64,000 bases of DNA. Source: DATFDN01 sp963756545. Its GTDB lineage: Bacteria > Pseudomonadota > Alphaproteobacteria > Acetobacterales > Acetobacteraceae. The position numbers and the translations under genes are program-made. A model generated the notes under the pieces. That model saw nothing but the letters and a program-made list of their open reading frames with translations. It made no database searches and was not told where the DNA came from. Shown here piece by piece: positions 26,885 through 34,889 of this stretch. Every line of letters starts with the position of its first letter. Positions within the stretch are counted from its first letter, which is position 1. The stretch covers positions 682,001 through 746,000 of the forward strand of contig CAVWNY010000003.1 of assembly GCA_963756545.1 (NCBI GenBank), given 5' to 3'.

Positions 26885-27496
26885 GTGAATCGTCGCTTGA
26901 TGTTGCCCGAGCTGCCCGCCGACACCGTCGCGCTTGCGCGTTTCCTGATCGGGCGCCTCGTCGTCCGCCGAATGGAGGGCGGGCTGGCGAGCGGGCGCAT
27001 CGTCGAGACCGAGGCATATCTGCCCGGAGATGCCGCGTGCCATGCCGCATCCGGGCGGACCGCGCGAAACGCCTCCTTGTTCCTGCGGCACGGGCACGCC
27101 TACGTGTACCGCGCCTACGGCACCTCGTGGATGCTGAACGTGTCGAGCGAACGCGACGGGATCGGGGCGGGCGTGCTGCTGCGCGCGCTCGCGCCGCTCA
27201 ACGGGATCGCGCTGATGCAGCGCAACCGCCCCGGCGCCAGCCTGCGCGACCTCGCGCGCGGGCCGGGCCGACTGGCGCGGGCGCTGGCGGTGGATCGGAC
27301 GCTGGATGGGATCGATCTGTGCGCGGACGAGCGGCTCTGGCTTGCCTCGGATAACGCGGCGCTGGGCGAGATCGGCGCCAGCGTGCGGATCGGCATCACC
27401 AAGGATGCCGGGCGCGTGCTGCGGTTCTTTCAGCGCGGAAGTTTGTTCGTCAGCGGGCCGGGGCGGTTGAACGGGGGCACCGGGAGGCGCGGATGA
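26885..27496 (+). CDS. 3-methyladenine DNA glycosylase (AAG/MPG family)
   Basis: A 203-residue base-excision repair glycosylase for alkylated purines. Family blocks: ARFLIGRLVVRR, GRIVETEAYLPGDAACHA with the catalytic glutamate, RNASLFLRHGHAYVYRAYG, LLRALAPLNG, and GPGRLARAL for the DNA-intercalating region. GTG 26885 has GGGAG about 11 bases upstream; ATG 26900 is the alternative and lacks a ribosome binding site. It starts about 90 bases from the divergent dgoK start. Confidence 0.92.
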   Translation: MNRRLMLPELPADTVALARFLIGRLVVRRMEGGLASGRIVETEAYLPGDAACHAASGRTARNASLFLRHGHAYVYRAYGTSWMLNVSSERDGIGAGVLLRALAPLNGIALMQRNRPGASLRDLARGPGRLARALAVDRTLDGIDLCADERLWLASDNAALGEIGASVRIGITKDAGRVLRFFQRGSLFVSGPGRLNGGTGRRG

Positions 27497-27630
27497 CGTG
27501 GCGCAATGAACCGACCCGGTCCGCAAGGAGCGAGCTGCCCGTCCTGTAGCTGCCGCGCATGTCGCGATCGTCAAGCGAATGGGGGAAGGGCCAGCGGACT
27601 CAGCAACGGGGTTCGGCCGGGGTATCGCGC

Positions 27631-28095
27631 TCATCCAAGACCTGAAGCGCCGACCCCCGTACTGCCGAACCCGCCCGCCGCCCGCTCCGTCGTCTCCAAC
27701 TCGGCCACTTCAAGCCAGGCGGCCCGCATGACTGGCGCCAGCACCGCCTGCGCGATCCGCATCCCCCGCTCGATGGTGAACGCGGCATCGCCCGCGTTCA
27801 GCACGATCACCTGGATCTCGCCCCGATAGTCCTCATCGATAGTACCGGGACTGTTCGGCAGAACAATGCCATGCCGCAGCGCGAGACCCGAGCGCGGGCG
27901 AATTTGCAGCTCGAACCCGGTCGGAAGCGCGATCGCGAGCCCGGTCGGGATCAGCGCCCGCCCGCCCGGCGGGACGGCGCGCGGCGCCTCGACGGCGGCG
28001 AGGAGGTCCATTCCCGCCGCGCCCGCCGTTGCATAGGCCGGCAGCGGAAGGCCCTCGCCATGTGGCAGTCGGCGCACCGCGACCGGGATGCTCAT
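27631..28095 (-). CDS. dut: Deoxyuridine triphosphate nucleotidohydrolase
   Basis: A 154-residue trimeric dUTPase that removes dUTP and makes dUMP for thymidylate. The five motifs are present: AAGMDLLAAV, RPRSGLALRHGI, NSPGTIDEDYRGEI, RGMRIAQAVLAPV and the C-terminal AAGGFGSTG. The start overlaps the stop of coaBC by ATGA, so both are in one operon, in the order ubiE, coaBC, dut. Confidence 0.96.
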   Translation of the reverse strand: MSIPVAVRRLPHGEGLPLPAYATAGAAGMDLLAAVEAPRAVPPGGRALIPTGLAIALPTGFELQIRPRSGLALRHGIVLPNSPGTIDEDYRGEIQVIVLNAGDAAFTIERGMRIAQAVLAPVMRAAWLEVAELETTERAAGGFGSTGVGASGLG

Positions 28096-29297
28096 CGCAG
28101 GGTCTCGGCGATGCGCCGGGCGAGGCGCTCCGCCACGTCGCTTTTGGCCATGCGGGGCCAGTCCTCAATTCCCTCGGCGGTGATCAGATGCACCGTGTTC
28201 TCCTCCCCGCCCATGATGCCGGTCTCGGGCGAGACGTCGTTCGCCACGATCCAGTCGCAGCCCTTGCGGGCGCGCTTGGCGGCGGCGTTGGCCATCAGCG
28301 CCTCGGTCTCGGCGGCGAACCCGATCACCAGACGAGGCCGACGCGGCCCCGCGGCCGACAGCGTCGCGAGGATATCCGGGTTGGGTATCAGCTCCAGCGT
28401 GGGCGGCGCCGCGCCGGGCGCCTTCTTGAGCTTCGCCCCCGACTGCCGCGCCACCCGCCAATCGGCCACCGCTGCCGCGCACACCGCGATGTCGGCCGGC
28501 AAAGCCTCCAGGCAGGAGGCCAGCATCTGCTCGGCGGTTTCGACCCAGCGCAGCTCGGTGGCCGGGGGCGCCGGCACACTCACCGGCCCGCTCACCAGCG
28601 TGACCCGCGCGCCCAGCCGGGCCAGGGCCGCCGCGATCGCGTGGCCCTGCCGCCCGCTGCTGCGGTTGGCGAGATAGCGCACGGGGTCGATCGGCTCATG
28701 CGTCGGTCCGCTTGTTACGAGCGCGTGCCGGCCTTGCAGCGGCCGGTCGGGTCCGATGAGACGCTCGATCGCCGCCAGGATCGCTTGCGGCTCCGCAAAG
28801 CGTCCGGGGCCGAACTCGTGGCAGGCCATCGCGCCCTCGTCGGGGCCGACCGCGTGGACCCCGCGCGCGGCCAGCAGCGCCATGTTGGCCTGCGTCGCCG
28901 GGTGCAGCCACATCCGCACGTTCATCGCCGGCGCGACCAGCACCGGCTTGTCGGTCGCCAGCAGCAGCGTGCTCGCCAGATCGTCGGCGAGGCCGCCGGC
29001 CATCTTGGCCAAGATGTTGGCCGACGCCGGCGCGACGACGACCAGATCGGCGCTGCGGGAGAGCTGAATGTGCCCCATCTCGCTCTCGTCGGTGAGCGAG
29101 AAGAGATCGGTGAAGACCCGGCTCTCGCTCAGCGCCTGCAACGATAACGGCGTGACGAACTGCCCGGCAGCCTCGGTCAGCACGCAGGCTACGGCGCAGC
29201 CCCGCCCGCGCAGCAGCCGGATCAGTTCCAGCGCCTTGTAGGCCGCGATCCCGCCCGAAACGATCAGCAGCACGCGGGACCCCTCAAGGCCGTTCAC
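28092..29297 (-). CDS. coaBC: Bifunctional phosphopantothenoylcysteine decarboxylase/synthetase
   Basis: A 401-residue two-domain enzyme of coenzyme A synthesis. The N-terminal flavoprotein CoaC domain has VLLIVSGGIAAYKALELIR, APASANILAKMAGG, and APAMNVRMW with the active-site asparagine. The C-terminal CoaB domain has TSGPTHEPIDPVRYLANRSS, AAAVADWR and KLKK. GTG 29297 overlaps the stop of ubiE by GTGA, and the end overlaps dut by ATGA. The much longer frame upstream is antisense-like noise over ubiE. Confidence 0.95.
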   Translation of the reverse strand: MNGLEGSRVLLIVSGGIAAYKALELIRLLRGRGCAVACVLTEAAGQFVTPLSLQALSESRVFTDLFSLTDESEMGHIQLSRSADLVVVAPASANILAKMAGGLADDLASTLLLATDKPVLVAPAMNVRMWLHPATQANMALLAARGVHAVGPDEGAMACHEFGPGRFAEPQAILAAIERLIGPDRPLQGRHALVTSGPTHEPIDPVRYLANRSSGRQGHAIAAALARLGARVTLVSGPVSVPAPPATELRWVETAEQMLASCLEALPADIAVCAAAVADWRVARQSGAKLKKAPGAAPPTLELIPNPDILATLSAAGPRRPRLVIGFAAETEALMANAAAKRARKGCDWIVANDVSPETGIMGGEENTVHLITAEGIEDWPRMAKSDVAERLARRIAETLR

Positions 29298-30049
29298 AGC
29301 CGCCACCCCGAATGGATCGCCGCGATGCCGCCCGAGAGGTTGCGCCAGTCGACGCGCGCGAAGCCGGCCTCGCCCATCATCGCGCCCAGCCGTTCCTGGT
29401 CGGGGAAGGTGCGGATACTTTCGGCGAGATAGCGATAGCTGTCCGCATCGCCCGCGACAGCGGCCCCCAGGCGGGGCAGCACCCTGAACGACCACGCCTC
29501 GTAGGCGGGCGCCAGCACGGCCACCTGCAGGCGGCTGAACTCCAGGCAGAAGAACCGCCCACCCGGCTTCAGCACGCGTCGCGCCTCGGTCAGCACCGCC
29601 GGCTTGTCCGTGCAGTTGCGCAACCCGAAGGCGATGGAGACCCGGTCCACCGCGCGATCGGGCAGCGGTATCCGCTCGGCATCCGCGACGAGCAGCGTCA
29701 ACCCGCCGACCACGCCGCGCGTCAGGCCGCGGTCGCGGGCCACCGCCAGCATCTGGGCGTTGATGTCCGACAGCAGAACCGGCCCGCCGCCCCTGCGTAG
29801 CCACCCGAAGCTCACGTCACCCGTGCCTCCCGCCAAATCCAGCAGGACCCGGTTCGGTCTAGGATCGAGCGCGCCGACCAGGATGCGCTTCCAGGCGCGA
29901 TGAACACCGAGCGACATCAGATCGTTCATCAGGTCGTAGCGCGGCGCCACGCTGTCGAAGACCTCGCGGACCAGCCCCTTCTTCGCCGCCGCGGGCACAC
30001 GGCGGAAGCCGAAGTCGGTGGTCGGATGGGACGCCGGGTTGTCGGTCAT
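29294..30049 (-). CDS. ubiE: Ubiquinone/menaquinone biosynthesis C-methyltransferase
   Basis: A 251-residue SAM-dependent methyltransferase of quinone synthesis. Signature parts are VFDSVAPRYDLMNDLMSLG, the SAM site LLDLAGGTGDVSFG, DAERIPLPD and AFGLRNCTDKPAVLTEARRV, with FFCLEFSRLQ near the end. It heads the ubiE-coaBC-dut operon and is divergent from mutM with 30 bases between start codons, so the two promoters must overlap the neighbouring gene. Confidence 0.95.
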   Translation of the reverse strand: MTDNPASHPTTDFGFRRVPAAAKKGLVREVFDSVAPRYDLMNDLMSLGVHRAWKRILVGALDPRPNRVLLDLAGGTGDVSFGWLRRGGGPVLLSDINAQMLAVARDRGLTRGVVGGLTLLVADAERIPLPDRAVDRVSIAFGLRNCTDKPAVLTEARRVLKPGGRFFCLEFSRLQVAVLAPAYEAWSFRVLPRLGAAVAGDADSYRYLAESIRTFPDQERLGAMMGEAGFARVDWRNLSGGIAAIHSGWRL

Positions 30050-30079
30050 GGCAGAGGATCTATAGCGTGCTCCGCGCCC

Positions 30080-30925
30080 ATGCCGGAACTCCCTGAAGTC
30101 GAGACCGTGATGCGGGGCCTGCGCGCCAGGCTGGAAGGGCGCGTCATCGTCCGTGCCGAAGCGCGGCGCGCCGACCTTCGCTGGCCCCTGCCGTCCGGAC
30201 TGGCGGCGCGGCTATCCGGGGCGCGCGTTACCGGGTTCCGCCGACGGGGCAAATACATCCTCATGCGCCTCGACGGTGGCGACACCGTGCTGCTGCATTT
30301 CGGCATGTCCGGGCACATCGTCCTGACCCCCCCTTCGCTGCCGCCTGGACCGGCCGTGATCCACGAACATCTGGCCCTGGAGACGGACCAGGGCTGGCGG
30401 GTCGGCTTCGTCGATCCGCGCCGCTTCGGCATGGTCGATCTCGTGCCGACCGCGACCGAGGACGCCCACCGCCTGCTCGCCAATCTCGGTCCCGAGCCGC
30501 TGGAGGGGGCGTTCACCCCCGCGCTTCTGTCCGCCGCCCTGGCCGGCCGGCGCACCTCGATCAAGGCGGCGCTGCTGGCCCAGGGCGTCGTCGCCGGACT
30601 CGGCAACATCTACGTCAGCGAGGCGCTGTTCGGTGCGCGGATCAGTCCCCGCCGCTCCGCCCACACCGTCGTCGGCGAGCGGGCGGCGCGCCTCGTGCCG
30701 GCGATCAGGGAGACCCTGACCGAGGCGATCGCGGCCGGCGGCTCCAGCCTGCGCGACTACGTTCAGCCGGACGGAAATCTCGGCTACTTCCAGCACGCCT
30801 GGCGTGTATACGGGCGGGAAGGCATCGCGTGCGAACGCTGCCCCGGCCCGCCCGCCTGCGCCGGCATCCGCCGAATCGTTCAGTCCGGCCGTGGCTCGTT
30901 CTATTGCCCGCGCACCCAGCGGTAG
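30080..30925 (+). CDS. mutM: Formamidopyrimidine-DNA glycosylase
   Basis: A 281-residue repair enzyme that removes 8-oxoguanine and formamidopyrimidines and nicks the strand. The catalytic N-terminal proline and glutamate are in MPELPEVETVMRGL. HFGMSGH, the H2TH region with QGVVAGLGNIYVSEALF, and RIVQSGRGSFYC of the C-terminal finger follow. The last finger cysteine is replaced: the end reads YCPRTQR where CxxC is usual, while an extra cysteine occurs in PPACAG. The start is fixed by the conserved MPELPE. Confidence 0.95.
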   Translation: MPELPEVETVMRGLRARLEGRVIVRAEARRADLRWPLPSGLAARLSGARVTGFRRRGKYILMRLDGGDTVLLHFGMSGHIVLTPPSLPPGPAVIHEHLALETDQGWRVGFVDPRRFGMVDLVPTATEDAHRLLANLGPEPLEGAFTPALLSAALAGRRTSIKAALLAQGVVAGLGNIYVSEALFGARISPRRSAHTVVGERAARLVPAIRETLTEAIAAGGSSLRDYVQPDGNLGYFQHAWRVYGREGIACERCPGPPACAGIRRIVQSGRGSFYCPRTQR

Positions 30926-30961
30926 CTAGAAGCCGGGCTTCATCGCGAAAGGAATAGCCGG

Positions 30962-31744
30962 ATGGCCGACAGCTTCGAGATGATCCTGGTCGAGACGCAC
31001 GGGCCGGTTGGTCTGATCCGGCTGCACCGGCCACAGGCGCTGAACGCGCTCTGCGATCAGCTCATGAGGGAATTGGGCAGCCAACTTCTCGCCTTCGACG
31101 CCGACCCGGCGATCGGGGCGATCGTGCTCACCGGCGGCGAGAAGGCGTTCGCCGCCGGCGCCGACATCAAGGAGATGCGCGAGCGCACCCACCCCGCCGC
31201 GCTGCTCGAGGACTTCATCGGCCGGGGCTGGGAAACGGTTCTTCGGGTCAAGAAGCCGGTCATCGCCGCCGTCGCCGGCTTCGCGCTCGGCGGCGGCTGC
31301 GAGTTGGCGATGATGTGCGACATGATCCTCGCCGCCGACACCGCGAGGTTCGGCCAGCCCGAGATCAATCTCGGCGTGATCCCCGGCGCGGGCGGGACGC
31401 AGCGGCTGACGCGCGCCGTCGGCAAGGCGAAGGCGATGGAGATGATCCTGACCGCTCGTTTCATGGACGCCGTCGAGGCCGAGCGCGCGAACCTCGTGTC
31501 CCGCATCGTGCCGGCCGATCATCTGGTGGACGAGGCGGTGAAGGTGGCGGGGAAGATCGCCGCGCTGTCGCCCGTCGCCGTCGCGCTTGCCAAGCAGGCG
31601 GTCAATCGCGCCTTCGAGACGACGCTGATTGAAGGCGTCCGCCACGAGCGGGCGCTGTTCCTGTCGCTCTTCGGAACGCCGGATCAGCGCGAGGGGATGG
31701 CCGCATTCGTGGAGAAGCGCAAGCCGGCGTTCAGTCGGGGCTGA
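30962..31744 (+). CDS. Enoyl-CoA hydratase
   Basis: A 260-residue crotonase-family hydratase of fatty acid beta-oxidation. The oxyanion-hole residues are in AFAAGADIKEM and GFALGGGCELAMMCDM. One catalytic glutamate is in GGGCELA, and the other is in FGQPEINLGVIPGAGGTQRL. Length and the C-terminal FVEKRKPAFSRG match the short-chain hydratases. It starts 36 bases after mutM. The acyl-chain preference is unknown. Confidence 0.93.
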   Translation: MADSFEMILVETHGPVGLIRLHRPQALNALCDQLMRELGSQLLAFDADPAIGAIVLTGGEKAFAAGADIKEMRERTHPAALLEDFIGRGWETVLRVKKPVIAAVAGFALGGGCELAMMCDMILAADTARFGQPEINLGVIPGAGGTQRLTRAVGKAKAMEMILTARFMDAVEAERANLVSRIVPADHLVDEAVKVAGKIAALSPVAVALAKQAVNRAFETTLIEGVRHERALFLSLFGTPDQREGMAAFVEKRKPAFSRG

Positions 31745-31823
31745 ACCTGCCGGAGATTTGTCGGCACGATCGCGCCAGAGGCGGGTCGGGGAACTGCCTT
31801 CGTATCGCAGTGGCAGCACACAC

Positions 31824-31840
31824 CGGAGGTTGTCCCTCCG
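31824..31840 (+). terminator. Weak hairpin downstream of enoyl-CoA hydratase
   Basis: CGGAGG at 31824-31829 and CCTCCG at 31835-31840 form a 6-base stem with a 5-base loop, followed by ATTTGT. It lies about 80 bases after the gene. A terminator is possible, but the stem and T-run are short. Confidence 0.3.
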
Positions 31841-32108
31841 ATTTGTCGCGGAAGATGTCGATGCGCGATAGCGCTGTCATTGCAAGGTGACGCACACCTC
31901 GTCTCAAAGCCGTAGCGTTCGCTAAGCCGTGCGATCAGCAAGGGCCGGCGTTCTTGACGCGCGGTGCCGCCAAGTCCACGCCACAGGCTTCTTGTATTAT
32001 GATCGGCTCCACTACCCGAGGTTGTCGGTCTTGCAATGGGCGCGAACCGATGCGGGTTGTACTGATCGACAGGCTTGACCGGAAATGCTTCTGACGTAAC
32101 GGCTCCGC

Positions 32109-32136
32109 TTGACGGGGGCGTGGGCAGTGCTAGAAC
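32109..32136 (+). promoter_or_regulatory. Probable rpsT promoter
   Basis: TTGACG at 32109-32114, a 16-base spacer and TAGAAC at 32131-32136, about 40 bases before the rpsT start codon. Both hexamers match sigma-70 consensus at four or five positions. Confidence 0.5.
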
Positions 32137-32175
32137 CGCGCCCTTCCGCCGTTGCCTTTTAGGACGACCGACCGC

Positions 32176-32445
32176 ATGGCCAACACCGCTTCCGCGCGCA
32201 AACGCATTCGCCAAACCCTGCGTCGCACGCAGCGCAACCAAGCCCGCAAGTCCCGGATGCGCACCTTTGTGAAGAAAGTGGAGGCGGCGATTACGGGGGG
32301 CGACAAGACCACCGCCGCCACGGCCCTGCGGGCCGCACAGCCCGAGATGCAGCGCGCCGCGGGCAAGGGCGTCATCCATGCGAACACGGTCGCCCGCCGG
32401 CTCTCGCGGCTGTCGGCGCGCATTAAGGCAATGCAAACGAGCTGA
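32176..32445 (+). CDS. rpsT: 30S ribosomal protein bS20
   Basis: An 89-residue basic helical protein that binds 16S rRNA early in 30S assembly. It starts MANTASARKRIRQ, the family start, and has RNQARKSRMRTFVKKVEAAI and a C-terminal KGVIHANTVARRLSRLSARI. The upstream in-frame ATG at 32152 would add 8 unrelated residues. rpsT next to dnaA is a typical arrangement in this bacterial group. Confidence 0.97.
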   Translation: MANTASARKRIRQTLRRTQRNQARKSRMRTFVKKVEAAITGGDKTTAATALRAAQPEMQRAAGKGVIHANTVARRLSRLSARIKAMQTS

Positions 32446-32785
32446 TAATTTTTCGTGACAACCCGTTGACGGCGGCACGTCGCGCCGGCAATACTGTCGC
32501 ACCTTCCGTAGCCGTCCTCATCGAGCGAGGCGCCTATTGCCTACGCGCGGCAGTTATGGAAGGCGAGTGATAGTAAAAGATCCGGCAGCCACGGTCAAGC
32601 TCAACTCTCATGTTGTGAGTCGAGAAATCTATTGATCCAATCGGCAGCCCTGTCATACTCATTACTGCTCCGTTAGCGCGGTAATCAAATTCACCTCCTC
32701 GCCTTGTCTTGTCGGCGACATTCGGCAGGGACGGCCGGGGTGTCTTTAAACGGTCGGAAAAGCCGTCAGAACGAGGCGATTCCCG
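32446..32785. other. rpsT-dnaA intergenic region
   Basis: About 340 bases without a gene. A possible promoter lies at 32466-32495 (TTGACG, 18 bases, AATACT), leaving a leader of about 280 bases before dnaA. I found no TTATCCACA-like DnaA boxes or AT-rich unwinding stretch, so this does not look like the replication origin. Confidence 0.5.
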
Positions 32786-34249
32786 GTGGCGTTAGAAAGC
32801 GGCTTCATGGATCGGTCGGTGCGCACAGACCCCGAAGGCGATCAACCAGCCGAACTCTGCGCGCAGTGGGACCGTATCCGAAGCAGGCTGCAATCCGATG
32901 TGGGAGAGGTCGAGTACCGCTCATGGCTGCGCCACATGACGCTGGCCGGGCTGGATGGCGACGAGGTTACGGTTCATCTGCCCAATCGCTTCCATCGTGA
33001 CTGGGTGCGCGAACACTACGGCGCCCGGCTCAGCTCCCTGTGGCAGGCCGAGAACCCGGGCGTGCGCCGCGTCGACATCCGGGTCGGCAGCGCCGCCATC
33101 GGCGCCGCTCTCGACGTCGCGGACGGCCCGCTCGTCTCGCCCGCCTTGCTGCGCACCAAACCCGGCGCCCGAATGGAGGAGCGTCCGCTTGTAGAGGAGC
33201 GTGCCGAACCCCGGACGGAGGTCGCGGCCCCCCTCGACCCGCGCTTCACGTTCGAGAATTTCGTCGTCGGCAAGCCGAACGAATTCGCCTATGCCTGCGC
33301 TCGCCGGGTCGCGGAAAAGCCCGCGAGCCAGGGGTTCAACCCGCTGTTCCTCTATGGCGGGGTCGGGCTTGGCAAAACCCATCTCATGCACGCCATCGCG
33401 TGGGAGCTGACCGTTCCCGGCCAGCGGACCCGCCCGATCAGTGTCGCCTACATGTCGGCCGAGAAGTTCATGTACCGCTTCATCGCCGCCATCCGAAGCC
33501 AGTCCACGATGGAGTTCAAGGAGCAGCTCCGCAGTGTGGACGTGCTGATGATCGACGACCTGCAATTCCTGATCGGCAAGGACAACACGCAGGAGGAGTT
33601 CTTCCACACGTTCAATGCCCTGGTCGATGCCGGCAAGCAGATCGTCGTGTCGGCCGACAAGTCGCCCTCCGACTTGTCGGGCCTGGAGGATCGGCTTCGC
33701 ACCCGGCTCGGCTGCGGCATGGTCGCCGACCTGCACGCCACCACCTTCGAGCTTCGGATCTCGATTCTGCAGGCCAAGGCCGCCGGCGCCGCCGTGCCCC
33801 ACAAGGTGATGGAGTTCCTGGCCCACAAGATCACCTCCAACGTCCGCGAACTGGAAGGCGCCCTTAACCGGCTCATCGCCCATGCCAACCTGTTCGGCCG
33901 GCCGATCACGCTGGAAAGCACGCAGGAGGTGCTGCACGACATCCTGAAGGCGCACGACCGGCGGGTAACGATCGACGAGATCCAACGCAAGGTGGCCGAG
34001 CATTACAACATCCGCCTGACGGACATGTCTTCCGCCCGCCGCGCCCGCGCGGTCGCGCGCCCGCGGCAGGTAGCGATGTATCTCGCCAAGCAGCTTACCA
34101 GCCGCAGCCTGCCCGAGATCGGCCGCAAGTTCGGCAACCGCGATCACACCACCGTCATGCACGCCGTCTCCCGCGTGAACGAGCTCAAGGAGCGCGACGC
34201 CGGTTTTGCCGAGGACGTGGAGTTGCTGCGCCGGATGCTGGAATCGTAG
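32786..34249 (+). CDS. dnaA: Chromosomal replication initiator protein DnaA
   Basis: A 487-residue AAA+ initiator. Domain I covers about residues 20-95. Domain III starts at LDPRFTFENFVVGKPNEFAY and carries the Walker A GGVGLGKTHLMHAI, the Walker B VLMIDDLQFL and the sensor region FHTFNALVDAGKQIV. Domain IV has the DNA-binding signature ARPRQVAMYLAKQLT and GNRDHTTVMHAV. Start GTG 32786 has GAGG nearby; ATG 32807 is the alternative. It stands alone, downstream of rpsT. Confidence 0.95.
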   Translation: MALESGFMDRSVRTDPEGDQPAELCAQWDRIRSRLQSDVGEVEYRSWLRHMTLAGLDGDEVTVHLPNRFHRDWVREHYGARLSSLWQAENPGVRRVDIRVGSAAIGAALDVADGPLVSPALLRTKPGARMEERPLVEERAEPRTEVAAPLDPRFTFENFVVGKPNEFAYACARRVAEKPASQGFNPLFLYGGVGLGKTHLMHAIAWELTVPGQRTRPISVAYMSAEKFMYRFIAAIRSQSTMEFKEQLRSVDVLMIDDLQFLIGKDNTQEEFFHTFNALVDAGKQIVVSADKSPSDLSGLEDRLRTRLGCGMVADLHATTFELRISILQAKAAGAAVPHKVMEFLAHKITSNVRELEGALNRLIAHANLFGRPITLESTQEVLHDILKAHDRRVTIDEIQRKVAEHYNIRLTDMSSARRARAVARPRQVAMYLAKQLTSRSLPEIGRKFGNRDHTTVMHAVSRVNELKERDAGFAEDVELLRRMLES

Positions 34250-34258
34250 AACCCTGCG

Positions 34259-34786
34259 CTATCCTCCATCCGCCGCGCGCACGGCATGCAGGATCGTCGC
34301 CTCGGCCTCCTCCTTGCCCGCCCAGCCCAGGATCTTGACCCACTTGTCCGGTTCGAGATCCTTGTAGCGCTCAAAGAAGTGCTCAATCGCCGCCCGGGTG
34401 ATCTGCGGCAGGCCCTCCATCGACTCCACGCCGGTGTATTGCGGATGCACCCGGTCGTGGGGAACGCAGATGATCTTCTCGTCCGACCCGGCCTCGTCCT
34501 CCATCCGCAGCATCCCGATCGGGCGTGACCGGATCACCGCGCCGGGAATCACCGGGCTCGGCGTCAGCACCAGTGCATCCACCGGGTCGCCGTCATCGGC
34601 CAGCGTGCCCGGTATGAAGCCATAGGCGGCCGGATAGGCGGTCGGCGTGAACAGGAAGCGGTCGACGAACACCCCTCCGGAGTCCTTGTCGATCTCGTAC
34701 TTCACAGCCGATCCCTGCGGGATTTCGACCACGACGTTGATGTCGTGTGGCGGCTGGCGGCCGGTAGGGATTTTGGAGATGTCCAT
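34259..34786 (-). CDS. ppa: Inorganic pyrophosphatase (soluble, family I)
   Basis: A 175-residue hexameric-type pyrophosphatase. Family features are NVVVEIPQGSAVKYEIDKD, DRFLFTPTAYPAAYGFIPGT and the signature DDGDPVDALVL with the metal-binding aspartates, then DEKIICVPHDR. ATG 34786 has AGGAC upstream and the family N-terminus; an ORF start 45 bases earlier is rejected. It lies just downstream of the membrane pyrophosphatase gene on the same strand, so two different pyrophosphatases are adjacent. Confidence 0.95.
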   Translation of the reverse strand: MDISKIPTGRQPPHDINVVVEIPQGSAVKYEIDKDSGGVFVDRFLFTPTAYPAAYGFIPGTLADDGDPVDALVLTPSPVIPGAVIRSRPIGMLRMEDEAGSDEKIICVPHDRVHPQYTGVESMEGLPQITRAAIEHFFERYKDLEPDKWVKILGWAGKEEAEATILHAVRAADGG

Positions 34787-34889
34787 CTGGGCGGTCCTGC
34801 TGGTACGCGGACGTCTCATACCCGTGCCCACGCTTGGAGACCAACCGCTGGCCGCCGCACAAGGCGACGACCGGCGGGGCAGCTTCAGC

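Larger units (their letters stand above)
31745..32175. other. Intergenic region between enoyl-CoA hydratase and rpsT
   Basis: About 430 bases with no convincing gene. A minus-strand reading frame of 272 codons crosses it, but it has no family features and covers rpsT antisense, so it is rejected. The region holds a short hairpin at 31824-31840 and the probable rpsT promoter at 32109-32136. Confidence 0.6.

Noticed and set aside
31684..32502. A minus-strand reading frame of 272 codons over the rpsT upstream gap
   Set aside because: It covers rpsT antisense, has low-complexity composition and no family features.
32446..32785. Possible replication origin upstream of dnaA
   Set aside because: No TTATCCACA-like boxes or AT-rich unwinding region were found, and in alphaproteobacteria the origin is usually not next to dnaA.
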